Under the pieces are notes generated by a model. It was not told where the DNA came from. It saw nothing but the letters and a program-made list of their open reading frames with translations, and made no database searches. Shown here piece after piece: positions 50,285-58,315 of a stretch of DNA of 64,000 bases. The translations under genes were made by a program, and so were the position numbers. The stretch is from NCBI GenBank assembly GCA_021733665.1, contig JAHREI010000001.1:310001-374000 (forward strand). Direction: 5' to 3'. The DNA is from Bacillus subtilis (GTDB lineage: Bacteria > Pseudomonadota > Alphaproteobacteria > Rhizobiales > Rhizobiaceae). How positions within the stretch are numbered: position 1 is the stretch's first letter; each line of letters begins with the position of its first letter.

Positions 50285-50677
50285 TTACAGTTCTTGCTGT
50301 TCGGTATCCGGATTTTGGCTCAAAGAGTGCCGTGCAGCTGCATAATGTGCAGGCGTAATATGCTTGCGCACAGAGGCCAGTGCCGCCATCAGAACAGCCA
50401 TATCATCGGTAAAGCCGATGCCCACCAGAAGATCCGGCACAAAATCAAACGGCAGCACAAAATAAGCGAGAGCGGCAAGCAGGATCGCACGCACACGCGC
50501 AGGCGTCTGAGGATCAAGAGCGCAATAATAGGAAGCCACCAGATCTTCCGTAAAAGGTATCCGGCCAGCGGCTTTTTTCAGGGTTTTCCAGAAATGTTTA
50601 CGGACACGGCGCGCACGGCTTTCCTGTTCGCGCTCGGTGCCCGGCTGCAAGATTTCACCTATTTTGACATCATCCAT
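50285..50677 (-). CDS. YkvA family protein (DUF1232)
   Basis: 130 residues. The DUF1232 signature Y-F-V-L-P-F-D-F-V-P-D-L-L is near residues 71-83 and is followed by G-F-T-D-D. This short motif is thought to lie in or on the membrane. The N-terminal half is basic and helical. The biochemical function of the family is not established. It is on the same strand as phhB, 71 bases downstream of it. Confidence 0.88.
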   Translation of the reverse strand: MDDVKIGEILQPGTEREQESRARRVRKHFWKTLKKAAGRIPFTEDLVASYYCALDPQTPARVRAILLAALAYFVLPFDFVPDLLVGIGFTDDMAVLMAALASVRKHITPAHYAAARHSLSQNPDTEQQEL

Positions 50678-50748
50678 AGCAAATCCTCATGGGAATACAG
50701 ATGGTGCAGTTGCTGCTGTTTTACAAGATATGCGGAGAATGAGCGCTG

Positions 50749-51042
50749 TTAGCCTGCATATTCATTGGCAAGTTGCGCCATACGCATATCCAGCGCTGTC
50801 AGACCTTTGGCGGAATGGGTGGTCAGGGTTATTTCAACTTTATTATAGACATTGAACCATTCCGGATGATGGTCGAGTTTTTCCGCAAGCAGAGCAATGC
50901 GGGTCATAAAGGCAAAGGCTGCATTGAAATCACGGAATTTGAAATCTTTACGGATTGATGTGTGATCTTCAGATAATGCCCAGCCGGATAAAGCAGCGAG
51001 TGCAGTGGTGATTTCTTCACGGGTGAGAGGTGTTCTGGACAT
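50749..51042 (-). CDS. phhB: 4a-hydroxytetrahydrobiopterin dehydratase
   Basis: 97 residues from ATG 51042, with AGGAGA eight bases upstream; a longer frame to 51084 is not supported. It recycles the pterin cofactor of aromatic hydroxylases. The signature H-H-P-E-W (58-62) and V-E-I-T-L-T-T-H-S near 69-77 are the active-site region. No phenylalanine hydroxylase gene is next to it. Confidence 0.93.
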   Translation of the reverse strand: MSRTPLTREEITTALAALSGWALSEDHTSIRKDFKFRDFNAAFAFMTRIALLAEKLDHHPEWFNVYNKVEITLTTHSAKGLTALDMRMAQLANEYAG

Positions 51043-51251
51043 GGTAGCGGTCTCCTGAAATGGAAAGATGTGAAAATATACCACGAGCGTGCATTAAATT
51101 ACCGTAACTTGTTTTTTGTACAGTTTCGGTTCATGTCACAGTTTATATTTGTACCTCTATCAGAGCCAATCTTGATCCCAAGATTGCATAAGCTGAAAAC
51201 AAATCGGCCTTAGCGCTGGCGTGTTTTATATTTTGAATGCCGGGGGAATCT

Positions 51252-51743
51252 ATGCCGCAGCCATTTTCAATTCTTTTTATCTGCCTTGGGAATATTTGCC
51301 GTTCTCCCCTTGCTGAAGGTGTTATGCGTGCTGTGGTGCAGGAGCGTTTTCCGCAACGGGAATTCCTGATCGATTCTGCAGGTACTAATGGTTATCATAC
51401 CGGCGAAGCGCCGGATGAACGGTCTGTGGCTGTTGCCAGACAAAATGGCATTGATATTTCAAAACAGCGCTGCCGCCAGCTGTGTGATGAGGATTTTAGT
51501 CGTTTTGATCTGATTTTGGGTATGGATCAGAATAATCTGATGACAATCAACCGCCTTGCACCTTGTGGCAGTCCTGCTGTGACCGGCTTGTTTACGGCGG
51601 TTGCCCGTGACGGATTGGATGGTCATGCTGCCGATCGGGGCGAAGAAATTCCTGATCCGTATTATGGCGATACTGAAGATTTCGAACGGGTCTATGAGAT
51701 GGTTCGTGAGGCAGCGGAGGCGTTAGCCGACAGATTGCAATAA
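51252..51743 (+). CDS. Low-molecular-weight protein tyrosine phosphatase
   Basis: 163 residues from ATG 51252, with GGGGGAA just upstream; an ATG five codons earlier is in frame. The phosphate-binding loop is C11-x5-R17-S (C-L-G-N-I-C-R-S) and the general-acid aspartate is D135 in I-P-D-P-Y-Y. These enzymes dephosphorylate tyrosines, or other phospho-substrates, in the cytoplasm. The protein ends E-A-L-A-D-R-L-Q, and the matching DNA is repeated twice downstream. Confidence 0.94.
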   Translation: MPQPFSILFICLGNICRSPLAEGVMRAVVQERFPQREFLIDSAGTNGYHTGEAPDERSVAVARQNGIDISKQRCRQLCDEDFSRFDLILGMDQNNLMTINRLAPCGSPAVTGLFTAVARDGLDGHAADRGEEIPDPYYGDTEDFERVYEMVREAAEALADRLQ

Positions 51744-51801
51744 TGAGGCGCTAGCCGACAGGTTAGAGTAACTAGGCGCTAGCCGACAGACTGGCTTAAG
51801 C
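51718..51801 (+). repeat. Three tandem 28-base copies of the tyrosine phosphatase gene 3' end
   Basis: Units start at 51718, 51746 and 51774. Each begins AGGCG[T/C]TAGCCGACAG and carries TAA at the same place. The first is the real gene end. Read in their own frames the units encode A-L-A-D-R-L-Q-stop, A-L-A-D-R-L-E-stop and A-L-A-D-R-L-A-stop. Because 28 is not a multiple of three, each unit is in a different frame. Confidence 0.9.
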
Positions 51802-51806
51802 ATAGT

Positions 51807-51834
51807 AGCGGCAGAGTTATCTGCCGCTTTTTGT
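51807..51834 (+). terminator. Terminator of the tyrosine phosphatase gene
   Basis: GCGGCAG and CTGCCGC flank AGTTAT, followed by TTTTTG. Confidence 0.8.
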
Positions 51835-51904
51835 TTGTTGAGGTGCAGCAGATTACTCCGCGGCGCTTTTCTTGTTAAGGTGCGGCAGTTTATTCTGCCG
51901 CACC
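51835..51904 (-). repeat. Tandem duplication spanning the thpR stop codon
   Basis: On the plus strand TTGTT[G/A]AGGTGC[A/G]GCAG[A/T]TTA recurs at 51835 and 51872, a period of 37. On the minus strand the real end G-A-A-E-stop (51890) is followed by S-A-A-E-stop ending at 51853. The real stop codon lies in the loop of a GGTGCGGCAG/CTGCCGCACC hairpin at 51879-51904. Confidence 0.85.
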
Positions 51905-52516
51905 GGCCGGAAAATGATAATTGGATGCCGGTATATCCTGTCCGTTTTCAAAACCGGCATTGAAAGATGCACTGCGCAGCGGCCAGACTTCTTCCGTCAC
52001 ATAAGGACCACCACCAGTGGATTCCTTCGACGACATCAACACAAAGCGACTGACGTTAAACGGCAGAGTCGTAAAATTGCCCCGCTCAGACAAATAGCGC
52101 GCCAGTTGCATATCCGGCAGGCCTTTGAGCCGTGCCAGTGTGACATGCGGGGTGAATTTGCGCGGATCAGGCGGCAGACGCAATCTCTGGCAGATCCGCT
52201 CCATCTCAGCCTGCAAGGCCAAAAGATCAGGGGAAGGTGCAACGCCGGCATAAATACTATGCGGTTTTTTGCTGCCGAAAACATCAACACCCGCCAGTTG
52301 CAGCGTAAAACTCTGCCGGTCAATGCGATCCAGTGCATGCACGATCTCATCGGCAACATGGCCTTCGACATCGCCGATAAAGCGCAAAGTGATGTGATAA
52401 TTTTCGGGATCAATCCAGCGAACAGAACCTTTAGGGCCGATAAGCCCGCCACGTAACAAAGACAGTGACAGAGCGGCATCGCGGGAGATTTCAAGGGCAG
52501 TGAAAAGGCGCGGCAT
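51890..52516 (-). CDS. thpR: RNA 2',3'-cyclic phosphodiesterase
   Basis: 208 residues from ATG 52516, with GAGGAGG six bases upstream; an upstream in-frame start at 52546 is not supported. This 2H phosphoesterase has both catalytic motifs, H41-I-T-L and H124-V-T-L, about 80 residues apart as usual. Family members open 2',3'-cyclic phosphates on RNA and were first known as 2'-5' RNA ligases. The gene is convergent to the tyrosine phosphatase gene, and both 3' ends carry stop-spanning repeats. Confidence 0.93.
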   Translation of the reverse strand: MPRLFTALEISRDAALSLSLLRGGLIGPKGSVRWIDPENYHITLRFIGDVEGHVADEIVHALDRIDRQSFTLQLAGVDVFGSKKPHSIYAGVAPSPDLLALQAEMERICQRLRLPPDPRKFTPHVTLARLKGLPDMQLARYLSERGNFTTLPFNVSRFVLMSSKESTGGGPYVTEEVWPLRSASFNAGFENGQDIPASNYHFPAGAAE

Positions 52517-52758
52517 AGCATCCTCCTCAAAGGGATATGGTCTCAATATTTGGTTTTGGTCAAACCGGCACCATTGATTTGCGGTCCGGTCTGCACCGGC
52601 AAAACAGCATGTTTGTGAGGCAGGCTGTCATGCTTTTATTCTAGCGAAGCACTGATATGCTTTTAGTACAAGGACTTTGTGAAGTCGTCCGCAGAAGTTT
52701 ATTCAATCGTATAAAAATCTGCTGATATTACCACATCATGTGTTCCGCATTGCATAAC
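52517..52758. other. Intergenic region upstream of thpR
   Basis: Together with the adjoining repeat this makes about 397 bases without a gene between thpR and the esterase gene. I see only presumed promoter sequence for thpR here. Confidence 0.4.
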
Positions 52759-52865
52759 TAGAGCGGTTTATGTTCCAGTTGATCCATAGCGCTCGCTCTA
52801 GTTTCTTCTTTGGTCGCATTATCACGACGTCAAGTTGATTCAACTTGCCTGTGTAATGCTTTAGC
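52759..52865 (-). repeat. Dispersed Rhizobiales-type palindromic repeat, diverged copy C
   Basis: Read on the minus strand it begins GCTAAAGCATTACACAG, contains GTGATAATGCGAC and ends near AACTGGAACATAAACCGCTC. Order and spacing of these blocks match copies A and B, but the internal hairpin (CAAGTTGA/TCAACTTG) is specific to this copy. It is probably a separate subfamily of the same repeat. Confidence 0.65.
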
Positions 52866-52913
52866 ATACGCATTGTGTCAGGATGATGAATCCCCCGACC
52901 GCGGTTTATTGCC

Positions 52914-53579
52914 TTAGTTGAGATCAATTGATTCCTGATCCAGCATGGCTTTCACATCCGGCAGAATATTCTGAACCATGATTTTTACGCCTTGCGGATT
53001 GGGATGCATACCGTCTTCCAGCAGCAGGGTTTTATCCGCTGCAACACCGTCCAGAAAAAACGGATAGAGCTTCACCTGATATTTATCTGCGAGCTTTTGA
53101 TAGAGCGGATTGAATTTTGTCGCATATTCAGTGCCCATATTCGGCGGGGCGATCATACCGGCCAGCAACACGGGAATGCCGCGTGTCTGTAAACGTGCCA
53201 GCATCTGATCAAGGTTCTTTTCAGTCAGCTCAGGAGAGATACCGCGCAGGGCATCATTGGCACCGAGTTCTAAAATCACCAGCTGTGTTTCATCCGGCAC
53301 CGACCAGTCAAGACGCGCCAGCCCCGCACTGCTGGTATCACCGGATACACCGGCATTGGCTACGGTGACTTTATAACCGGCTTCTGTCAGAGCAGACTGT
53401 AACTGCGCGGTAAAACCATCTGTTTGTGCCAGCTGATAGCCTGCCATCAGACTGTCGCCAAAGCCTACAATCTGCACTGTATCGCTACTGGTCTCCTGTG
53501 CTGAGACAGGGGATGCGGCAAAGATCGAGAGCCCCAGCAATAAAGCCATGCTTGTGATAGAAGAAAGCCGCAGCGTCAT
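52914..53579 (-). CDS. tesA: Arylesterase / TesA-like SGNH hydrolase
   Basis: 221 residues from ATG 53579; the longer frame to 53675 hides the signal peptide. A signal sequence ends V-S-A-Q near residue 28, so the enzyme is periplasmic. SGNH blocks: G-D-S-L (Ser43), G80 in G-V-S-G-D, G-A-N-D (N108), and D189-G-M-H192. It hydrolyses thioesters or aryl esters in vitro. It is divergent to the ybbA-ybbP ABC genes, the same arrangement as tesA/ybbAP in E. coli. Confidence 0.93.
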   Translation of the reverse strand: MTLRLSSITSMALLLGLSIFAASPVSAQETSSDTVQIVGFGDSLMAGYQLAQTDGFTAQLQSALTEAGYKVTVANAGVSGDTSSAGLARLDWSVPDETQLVILELGANDALRGISPELTEKNLDQMLARLQTRGIPVLLAGMIAPPNMGTEYATKFNPLYQKLADKYQVKLYPFFLDGVAADKTLLLEDGMHPNPQGVKIMVQNILPDVKAMLDQESIDLN

Positions 53580-53761
53580 TGATTTATGTTCCTGTCTGAA
53601 CGTGATAACTTGCATATGGCGAATAATATCAGGCTTGCAAGAGCCAAATTTATGGTCAGGGCAACAGTATTTCACCCTTTGCCCTGTACATTAGCTTTCT
53701 GCGACCCCAGATAGAAAAACAATCTGTCTTCAGGGCCTCCGCCATTTATCAGGGAAATGAC

Positions 53762-54493
53762 GTGACTATGCAGCCTCACCAATCCGGTATTATGCTTGAA
53801 AATATTGATCTGACTTTGGGAAGCAATGCTTCCCGTGTCCATGTTCTCAATGATATTTCCCTGAAAATACAAAGCGGTGAATCGGTCGGTATTGTCGGTC
53901 CTTCCGGCTCCGGTAAATCCACTTTGCTGATGGTGCTGGCAGGGCTTGAAAAAGTCGATAGCGGTAAAGTGTTGATCAGCGGCGAACGGATTGATCAGAT
54001 GAGCGAAGATCAGGCCGCAGCCTTTCGCGGCCGTAATATAGGCATTGTTTTTCAGTCGTTTCACCTGATTCCCAATATGACAGCTCTGGAAAATGTCGCT
54101 GTGCCGCTGGAACTGGCAGGGCGGGATGATGCATTTGCGGTTGCGGAACAGGCGTTGAAATCAGTGGGGCTTGGCCACCGCTTATTCCATTATCCGTCTG
54201 CACTGTCCGGCGGAGAGCAGCAGCGTGTGGCAATTGCCCGTGCACTGGCTCCGAAACCGGCAATTCTGATCGCCGATGAACCGACCGGTAATCTCGATAG
54301 CGAAACCGGTGGCCAGATTGCTGACCTGCTTTTTGCCAAGCAGCAGGAATACGGGCTGACAATGGTGCTGGTGACCCATGATCCGTCATTGGCCGCGCGT
54401 TGTGCACGTGAAATTCATGTGCGTTCGGGGCAAATTCATGCAGAGCCCGTTCACGCTGCCGAAGAACCTGTTCCGGCGGAAGCCGCCCAATGA
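53762..54493 (+). CDS. ybbA: ABC transporter ATP-binding protein, YbbA type
   Basis: 243 residues from GTG 53762, with AGGGA about eight bases upstream; an ATG two codons later is the alternative. Walker A is G-P-S-G-S-G-K-S-T, the signature is L-S-G-G-E-Q-Q-R-V, and Walker B is I-L-I-A-D-E-P-T-G-N-L-D, all typical of the LolD/MacB/YbbA branch. It overlaps the permease gene by four bases (ATGA). The substrate is unknown; the neighbouring esterase suggests a lipid-linked role. Confidence 0.93.
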   Translation: MTMQPHQSGIMLENIDLTLGSNASRVHVLNDISLKIQSGESVGIVGPSGSGKSTLLMVLAGLEKVDSGKVLISGERIDQMSEDQAAAFRGRNIGIVFQSFHLIPNMTALENVAVPLELAGRDDAFAVAEQALKSVGLGHRLFHYPSALSGGEQQRVAIARALAPKPAILIADEPTGNLDSETGGQIADLLFAKQQEYGLTMVLVTHDPSLAARCAREIHVRSGQIHAEPVHAAEEPVPAEAAQ

Positions 54494-57054
54494 GTAAAGC
54501 CAAACCATCTTTTGCTCTCGCATTGCGTTTTGCCCTGCGTGAGATGCGCGGCGGCCTGACCGGCTTTTACATTTTCCTTGGTTGTATTGCCCTTGGTGTC
54601 GCGGCAATCGGCGGTGTCAATTCCGTTGCCCGTTCTATTGCCGATGGATTGGCTGTCGAAGGGCAAGCTATTCTCGGCGGCGATGTCAGCTTTATGCTTA
54701 ATCAGCGTGAGGTGACTGAGCAGGAACGCGCGTTTCTGAATGCGCAGGGCACTGTGTCTGAGAATATCACCATGCGCTCGATGGTACGCATGACGGATGG
54801 CTCCGATCAGGCGCTGGTTGAGGTGAAAGCTGTCGATAGCGCTTATCCGCTCTATGGCACGTTGAAACTGCAACCGGATTTACCCGTCAGTGAGCGGTTT
54901 GCCCTGAAAGATAGTGCCTATGGTGCTGCTGTACCGCAGCTTTTGCTTGATCGCTTGAACTTGAAAATCGGCGATCAGATTATGCTCGGCTCTGCAAAGT
55001 TTACCTTGCGGGCGATTATCGAGAGTGAGCCGGATATGCTGGCCTCAGGTATGGCGCTCGCTCCGCGTTTTCTGACCTCGGATGAGGCCTTGCGTGCAGC
55101 CGGACTTATTCAGCCCGGCAGTCTGGTCAATTATATTTATAAAATCGCTTTGCCTGATACAGCGCAAGCGGGGGCACAGGATACGCGGCTTGCAGCACTG
55201 GAAAGCGCAGCTGAAAAGAACTTCCCGGAAGCTGGCTGGAATATCCGTAACCGTAGCAATGCTGCACCGGCTTTATCGGCCAATATTGAGCGGTTTTCAC
55301 AATTTCTCACCCTTGTCGGGCTGACTTCACTGATTATCGGTGGCGTTGGCGTGGCCAATGCGGTGCGTAGTTTTCTCGACGGCAAACGGCCGGTTATTGC
55401 GACATTTAAATCGCTCGGCGCATCTGCTGATTTCGTGGTGCTGATTTATCTGTGTCAGATTGTGGCGATTGCGCTGATCGGTATTGTGATCGGTCTGGTG
55501 CTGTCACTGGGGTTAAGTGCGGCAGCGGTTTATGGCCTGTCTTCTTATTTGCCAGTCAGTGGTGGTTTGAAAATTTACCCTCAAGCTTTGCTGCTGGCCA
55601 CGGCTTTCGGCCTGATCACAACGCTGATTTTTGCATTGCTGCCTTTGGGGCGGGCACGAACAATTCCGGCAACGGCTTTGTTCCGTCAGAAAGGTTTTGA
55701 CCAGAGCGGCTGGCCGCCTGTGCTTTATCTGGGAGCGGCCGGAGCGCTTTTGTTGGCGTTGATTGGGTTGGTGCTGTTTTTTGTTGAAGATCAGCGTATT
55801 GCCGGTGTGTTTATTGTTGGTGCGGTTGCTGCTTTCATCATTTTGCGCGGCGTATCTTTTGGCTTGCGGATGCTGGCGCGCAAAGCTCCGAGGTTTAAAT
55901 CGCCTGCTTTACGGCTGGCTGTTGGTAATATTCATCGTCCGGGCGCCTTGACGCCTTCTGTTGTGTTGTCACTGGGGCTTGGCCTGACATTGGTTGTGGC
56001 GCTGGCTTTGGTGGATGGCAATCTGCGTCGTCAGATCACCCAAAGCTTGCCGGCTCATGCACCAAATTTTTTCTTCGTTGATATTCAGAATACCGAAATT
56101 GACGGTTTCCGTGATCTGTTGGCAAAAACCGCGCCGGAAGGCAAAGTGGTGAGTGCAGCCATGCTGCGCGGACGCATTGTGGCACTGAACGGTACGGATG
56201 TTGATAAGGTCAATGTACCGCCGCAAGGCGCATGGGTATTACGCGGTGATCGCGGAATAACCTATGCGAAAAATTTGCCGGAAAACTCGACCATGTCGCA
56301 AGGCGAATGGTGGCCGGCGGATTACAGCGGTGAGCCATTGGTTTCTTTTGCTGCCAAAGAAGCAGAAGAGCTCGGGCTGAAAATCGGTGATACGGTGACA
56401 GTGAATGTGCTTGGCCGCAATATTACTGCAAAAATTGCCAATTTCCGTCAGGTGCAATGGGAAACATTGGCGATCAATTTCGTCATGGTGTTTTCGCCCA
56501 ATACCTTTGCCGGTGCACCGCATTCATGGCTGGCGACACTGACGGATGCCGATGCGGCACCGGAACAGGAAGCGAATGTGTTGCGTACCGTGACCCAAAC
56601 CTTTCCGGCGGTTACATCTGTGCGGGTCAAAGATGCAATTGAAGTGGCCAATGATCTGATCAGCCAGTTGGCGGTTGCAATCCGCTGGGCTGCATCGGTT
56701 GGACTTCTTGCTGCAATTTTGGTCTTGGCAGGGGCATTGGCTGCGGGCAATCGTGCCAGACAGCATGATGCGGTTGTGCTGAAAACCTTAGGTGCGACCC
56801 GCCGGATGCTGATCCGCGCTTTCATCTATGAATATGCGCTGCTCGGCTTTGCGACCGCTGTTTTTGCTTTGGGAGCAGGCGGTCTTGCTGCATGGTTCGT
56901 CGTCGTCAAGCTGATGAATTTGCAGATGCGGATGTTGCCGGATGTGGCTTTCTTTACGGTTTTAACCGCGCTGGTTCTGACGGTCGGCTTTGGCCTTGCC
57001 GGTACTTGGAGAGTGTTGGGGCAAAAAGCGAGTTCGGTGCTGCGGGAACTATAA
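54490..57054 (+). CDS. ybbP: FtsX-like ABC permease, YbbP type
   Basis: 854 residues, typical for YbbP. It has two FtsX-type membrane modules with about ten hydrophobic segments, and two large periplasmic regions (about 60-250 and 490-700). A conserved F-K-S-L-G-A-S motif near 305 and L-K-T-L-G-A-T near 765 are the coupling-helix segments that contact YbbA. The family does not act as a conventional importer but moves lipids or drives periplasmic conformational change. Confidence 0.92.
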   Translation: MSKAKPSFALALRFALREMRGGLTGFYIFLGCIALGVAAIGGVNSVARSIADGLAVEGQAILGGDVSFMLNQREVTEQERAFLNAQGTVSENITMRSMVRMTDGSDQALVEVKAVDSAYPLYGTLKLQPDLPVSERFALKDSAYGAAVPQLLLDRLNLKIGDQIMLGSAKFTLRAIIESEPDMLASGMALAPRFLTSDEALRAAGLIQPGSLVNYIYKIALPDTAQAGAQDTRLAALESAAEKNFPEAGWNIRNRSNAAPALSANIERFSQFLTLVGLTSLIIGGVGVANAVRSFLDGKRPVIATFKSLGASADFVVLIYLCQIVAIALIGIVIGLVLSLGLSAAAVYGLSSYLPVSGGLKIYPQALLLATAFGLITTLIFALLPLGRARTIPATALFRQKGFDQSGWPPVLYLGAAGALLLALIGLVLFFVEDQRIAGVFIVGAVAAFIILRGVSFGLRMLARKAPRFKSPALRLAVGNIHRPGALTPSVVLSLGLGLTLVVALALVDGNLRRQITQSLPAHAPNFFFVDIQNTEIDGFRDLLAKTAPEGKVVSAAMLRGRIVALNGTDVDKVNVPPQGAWVLRGDRGITYAKNLPENSTMSQGEWWPADYSGEPLVSFAAKEAEELGLKIGDTVTVNVLGRNITAKIANFRQVQWETLAINFVMVFSPNTFAGAPHSWLATLTDADAAPEQEANVLRTVTQTFPAVTSVRVKDAIEVANDLISQLAVAIRWAASVGLLAAILVLAGALAAGNRARQHDAVVLKTLGATRRMLIRAFIYEYALLGFATAVFALGAGGLAAWFVVVKLMNLQMRMLPDVAFFTVLTALVLTVGFGLAGTWRVLGQKASSVLREL

Positions 57055-57189
57055 TGGAGTAAATCACACAATTTTCTGTTTAATTATAAAGATCGGGGCG
57101 TATAAAAAGGCATAAAAAATGTCGCTTTTTACTAATATGCGCCTGTTTGGTCTTGTTTTAAACACGTAAAATAACCATTATATCGGGAA

Positions 57190-57247
57190 GGCATGCTGGG
57201 GTTCCGCCAGCGGCGCCTGGGGAGCGCCCCTGACACCGGACGGAACA
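57190..57247 (+). ncRNA. ybhL leader RNA element
   Basis: GTTCCG (57201-57206) pairs with CGGAAC (57241-57246) and encloses a GGCGC/GCGCC hairpin (57212-57216 with 57224-57228). Position directly before a BI-1/YbhL gene and the G-rich sequence match the ybhL leader motif described for alphaproteobacteria. The match is from memory of the motif, not a covariance search. Confidence 0.7.
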
Positions 57248-57263
57248 GAGCTAGAGGAATATT

Positions 57264-58040
57264 ATGGTAGATTTTCGTAATGTACAGGCGCAGAGCCCGA
57301 TCGGGGCGCGCGCAGACGCAGCCATCGATCAGGGACTGCGTTCATACATGCTTGGCGTATATAATATGATGGCGATCGGCCTGGCCGTAACTGGTCTGGT
57401 TGCTTATGCTTTCGCAGCTCTGGCGGTTACAACAGATCCGTCCGTTGCTGTCGGTCAGATTGCCAATGGTAAAATGCTTACCGCACTTGGTGCTGCAATT
57501 TATACATCGCCACTGCGTTGGGTGATTATGCTTGCCCCTCTGGGAGCTGTGTTCTTCCTCAGCTTCCGTATTGAGCGCATGAATGTTGCAACCGCTCAGC
57601 TGACCTTCTGGGTTTATGCTGCTCTGGTTGGTTTGTCGCTGTCCTCGATCTTCCTGATCTATACATCAGCTAGCATCGTGCAGACTTTCTTCGTTACCGC
57701 GGCTTCTTTTGGTGCCCTGTCGCTTTACGGCTACACCACCAAACGTGACCTGTCGGCAATGGGTTCGTTCCTGATCATGGGTCTGTTCGGTCTGATCCTT
57801 GCTTCGATCGTGAACATTTTCCTTGGTTCTTCTGCTCTGCAGTTTGCAATCTCGGTTCTTGGTGTTCTGATCTTTGCCGGTCTTACCGCTTATGACACCC
57901 AGTCCATCAAGGAAATGTATTACGAAGGCGATTCTTCGGATGCAATGGGTCGTAAGATTGTTATGGGTGCGCTGCGTCTGTACCTCGACTTCATCAACAT
58001 GTTCATGTTCCTGCTGCAGTTCCTGGGCAATCGTGATTAA
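57264..58040 (+). CDS. ybhL: Bax inhibitor-1/YccA family membrane protein
   Basis: 258 residues with seven hydrophobic segments. Family features are R-S-Y-M-L-G-V-Y-N-M-M near residue 28, F-A-G-L-T-A-Y-D-T-Q near 208, and a final D-F-I-N-M-F-M-F-L-L-Q-F-L-G. BI-1 relatives are pH-sensitive calcium leak channels in studied bacteria. A GAGG site precedes the ATG and the ybhL leader lies just upstream, so expression is probably controlled at the RNA level. Confidence 0.94.
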   Translation: MVDFRNVQAQSPIGARADAAIDQGLRSYMLGVYNMMAIGLAVTGLVAYAFAALAVTTDPSVAVGQIANGKMLTALGAAIYTSPLRWVIMLAPLGAVFFLSFRIERMNVATAQLTFWVYAALVGLSLSSIFLIYTSASIVQTFFVTAASFGALSLYGYTTKRDLSAMGSFLIMGLFGLILASIVNIFLGSSALQFAISVLGVLIFAGLTAYDTQSIKEMYYEGDSSDAMGRKIVMGALRLYLDFINMFMFLLQFLGNRD

Positions 58041-58064
58041 TTCACGGAACTGAATTTATGAATT

Positions 58065-58096
58065 GAAAAGGGCGGCTGAAAAGCCGCCCTTTTTTA
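58065..58096 (+). terminator. Terminator of the BI-1 gene
   Basis: AAAAGGGCGGCT and AGCCGCCCTTTT form a perfect 12-bp stem around a 4-base loop, followed by T residues. Confidence 0.9.
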
Positions 58097-58258
58097 TTGT
58101 CTGGCTTTGGCCAAGTCTGGCACATGGCACTCTAGCCTGTAGCTAAAGCAGTCTGGTCAAACGAAGCGATCTGGGGCGTTTGCGTGCCTCTTAGGAACAG
58201 GCTTTGGATTGTCCGGAGACGCATGAATAGTTTGAATAAAGATGCTGTCAGTCAGGCA

Positions 58259-58296
58259 TAAAAAACGCCGCTGAATTTCTTCAGCGGCGTTTTCAT
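58259..58296 (-). terminator. Terminator of acnA
   Basis: AAAACGCCGCTGA and TCAGCGGCGTTTT form a perfect 13-bp stem around ATTTCT. The A-run on the left gives a U-run for minus-strand transcripts. Confidence 0.85.
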
Positions 58297-58315
58297 TGTT
58301 TAGATAATGCGCTTA

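Noticed and set aside
51718-51904. Repeat cluster considered as a CRISPR array
   Set aside because: Units are few, differ between the two flanking genes, have no spacer structure and derive from gene 3' ends. No cas genes are present.
51718-51904. Repeats considered as attachment sites left by integrative elements
   Set aside because: No integrase, tRNA target or foreign DNA is nearby, and three unrelated genes would need separate integrations. Kept only as one possible origin in the main finding.
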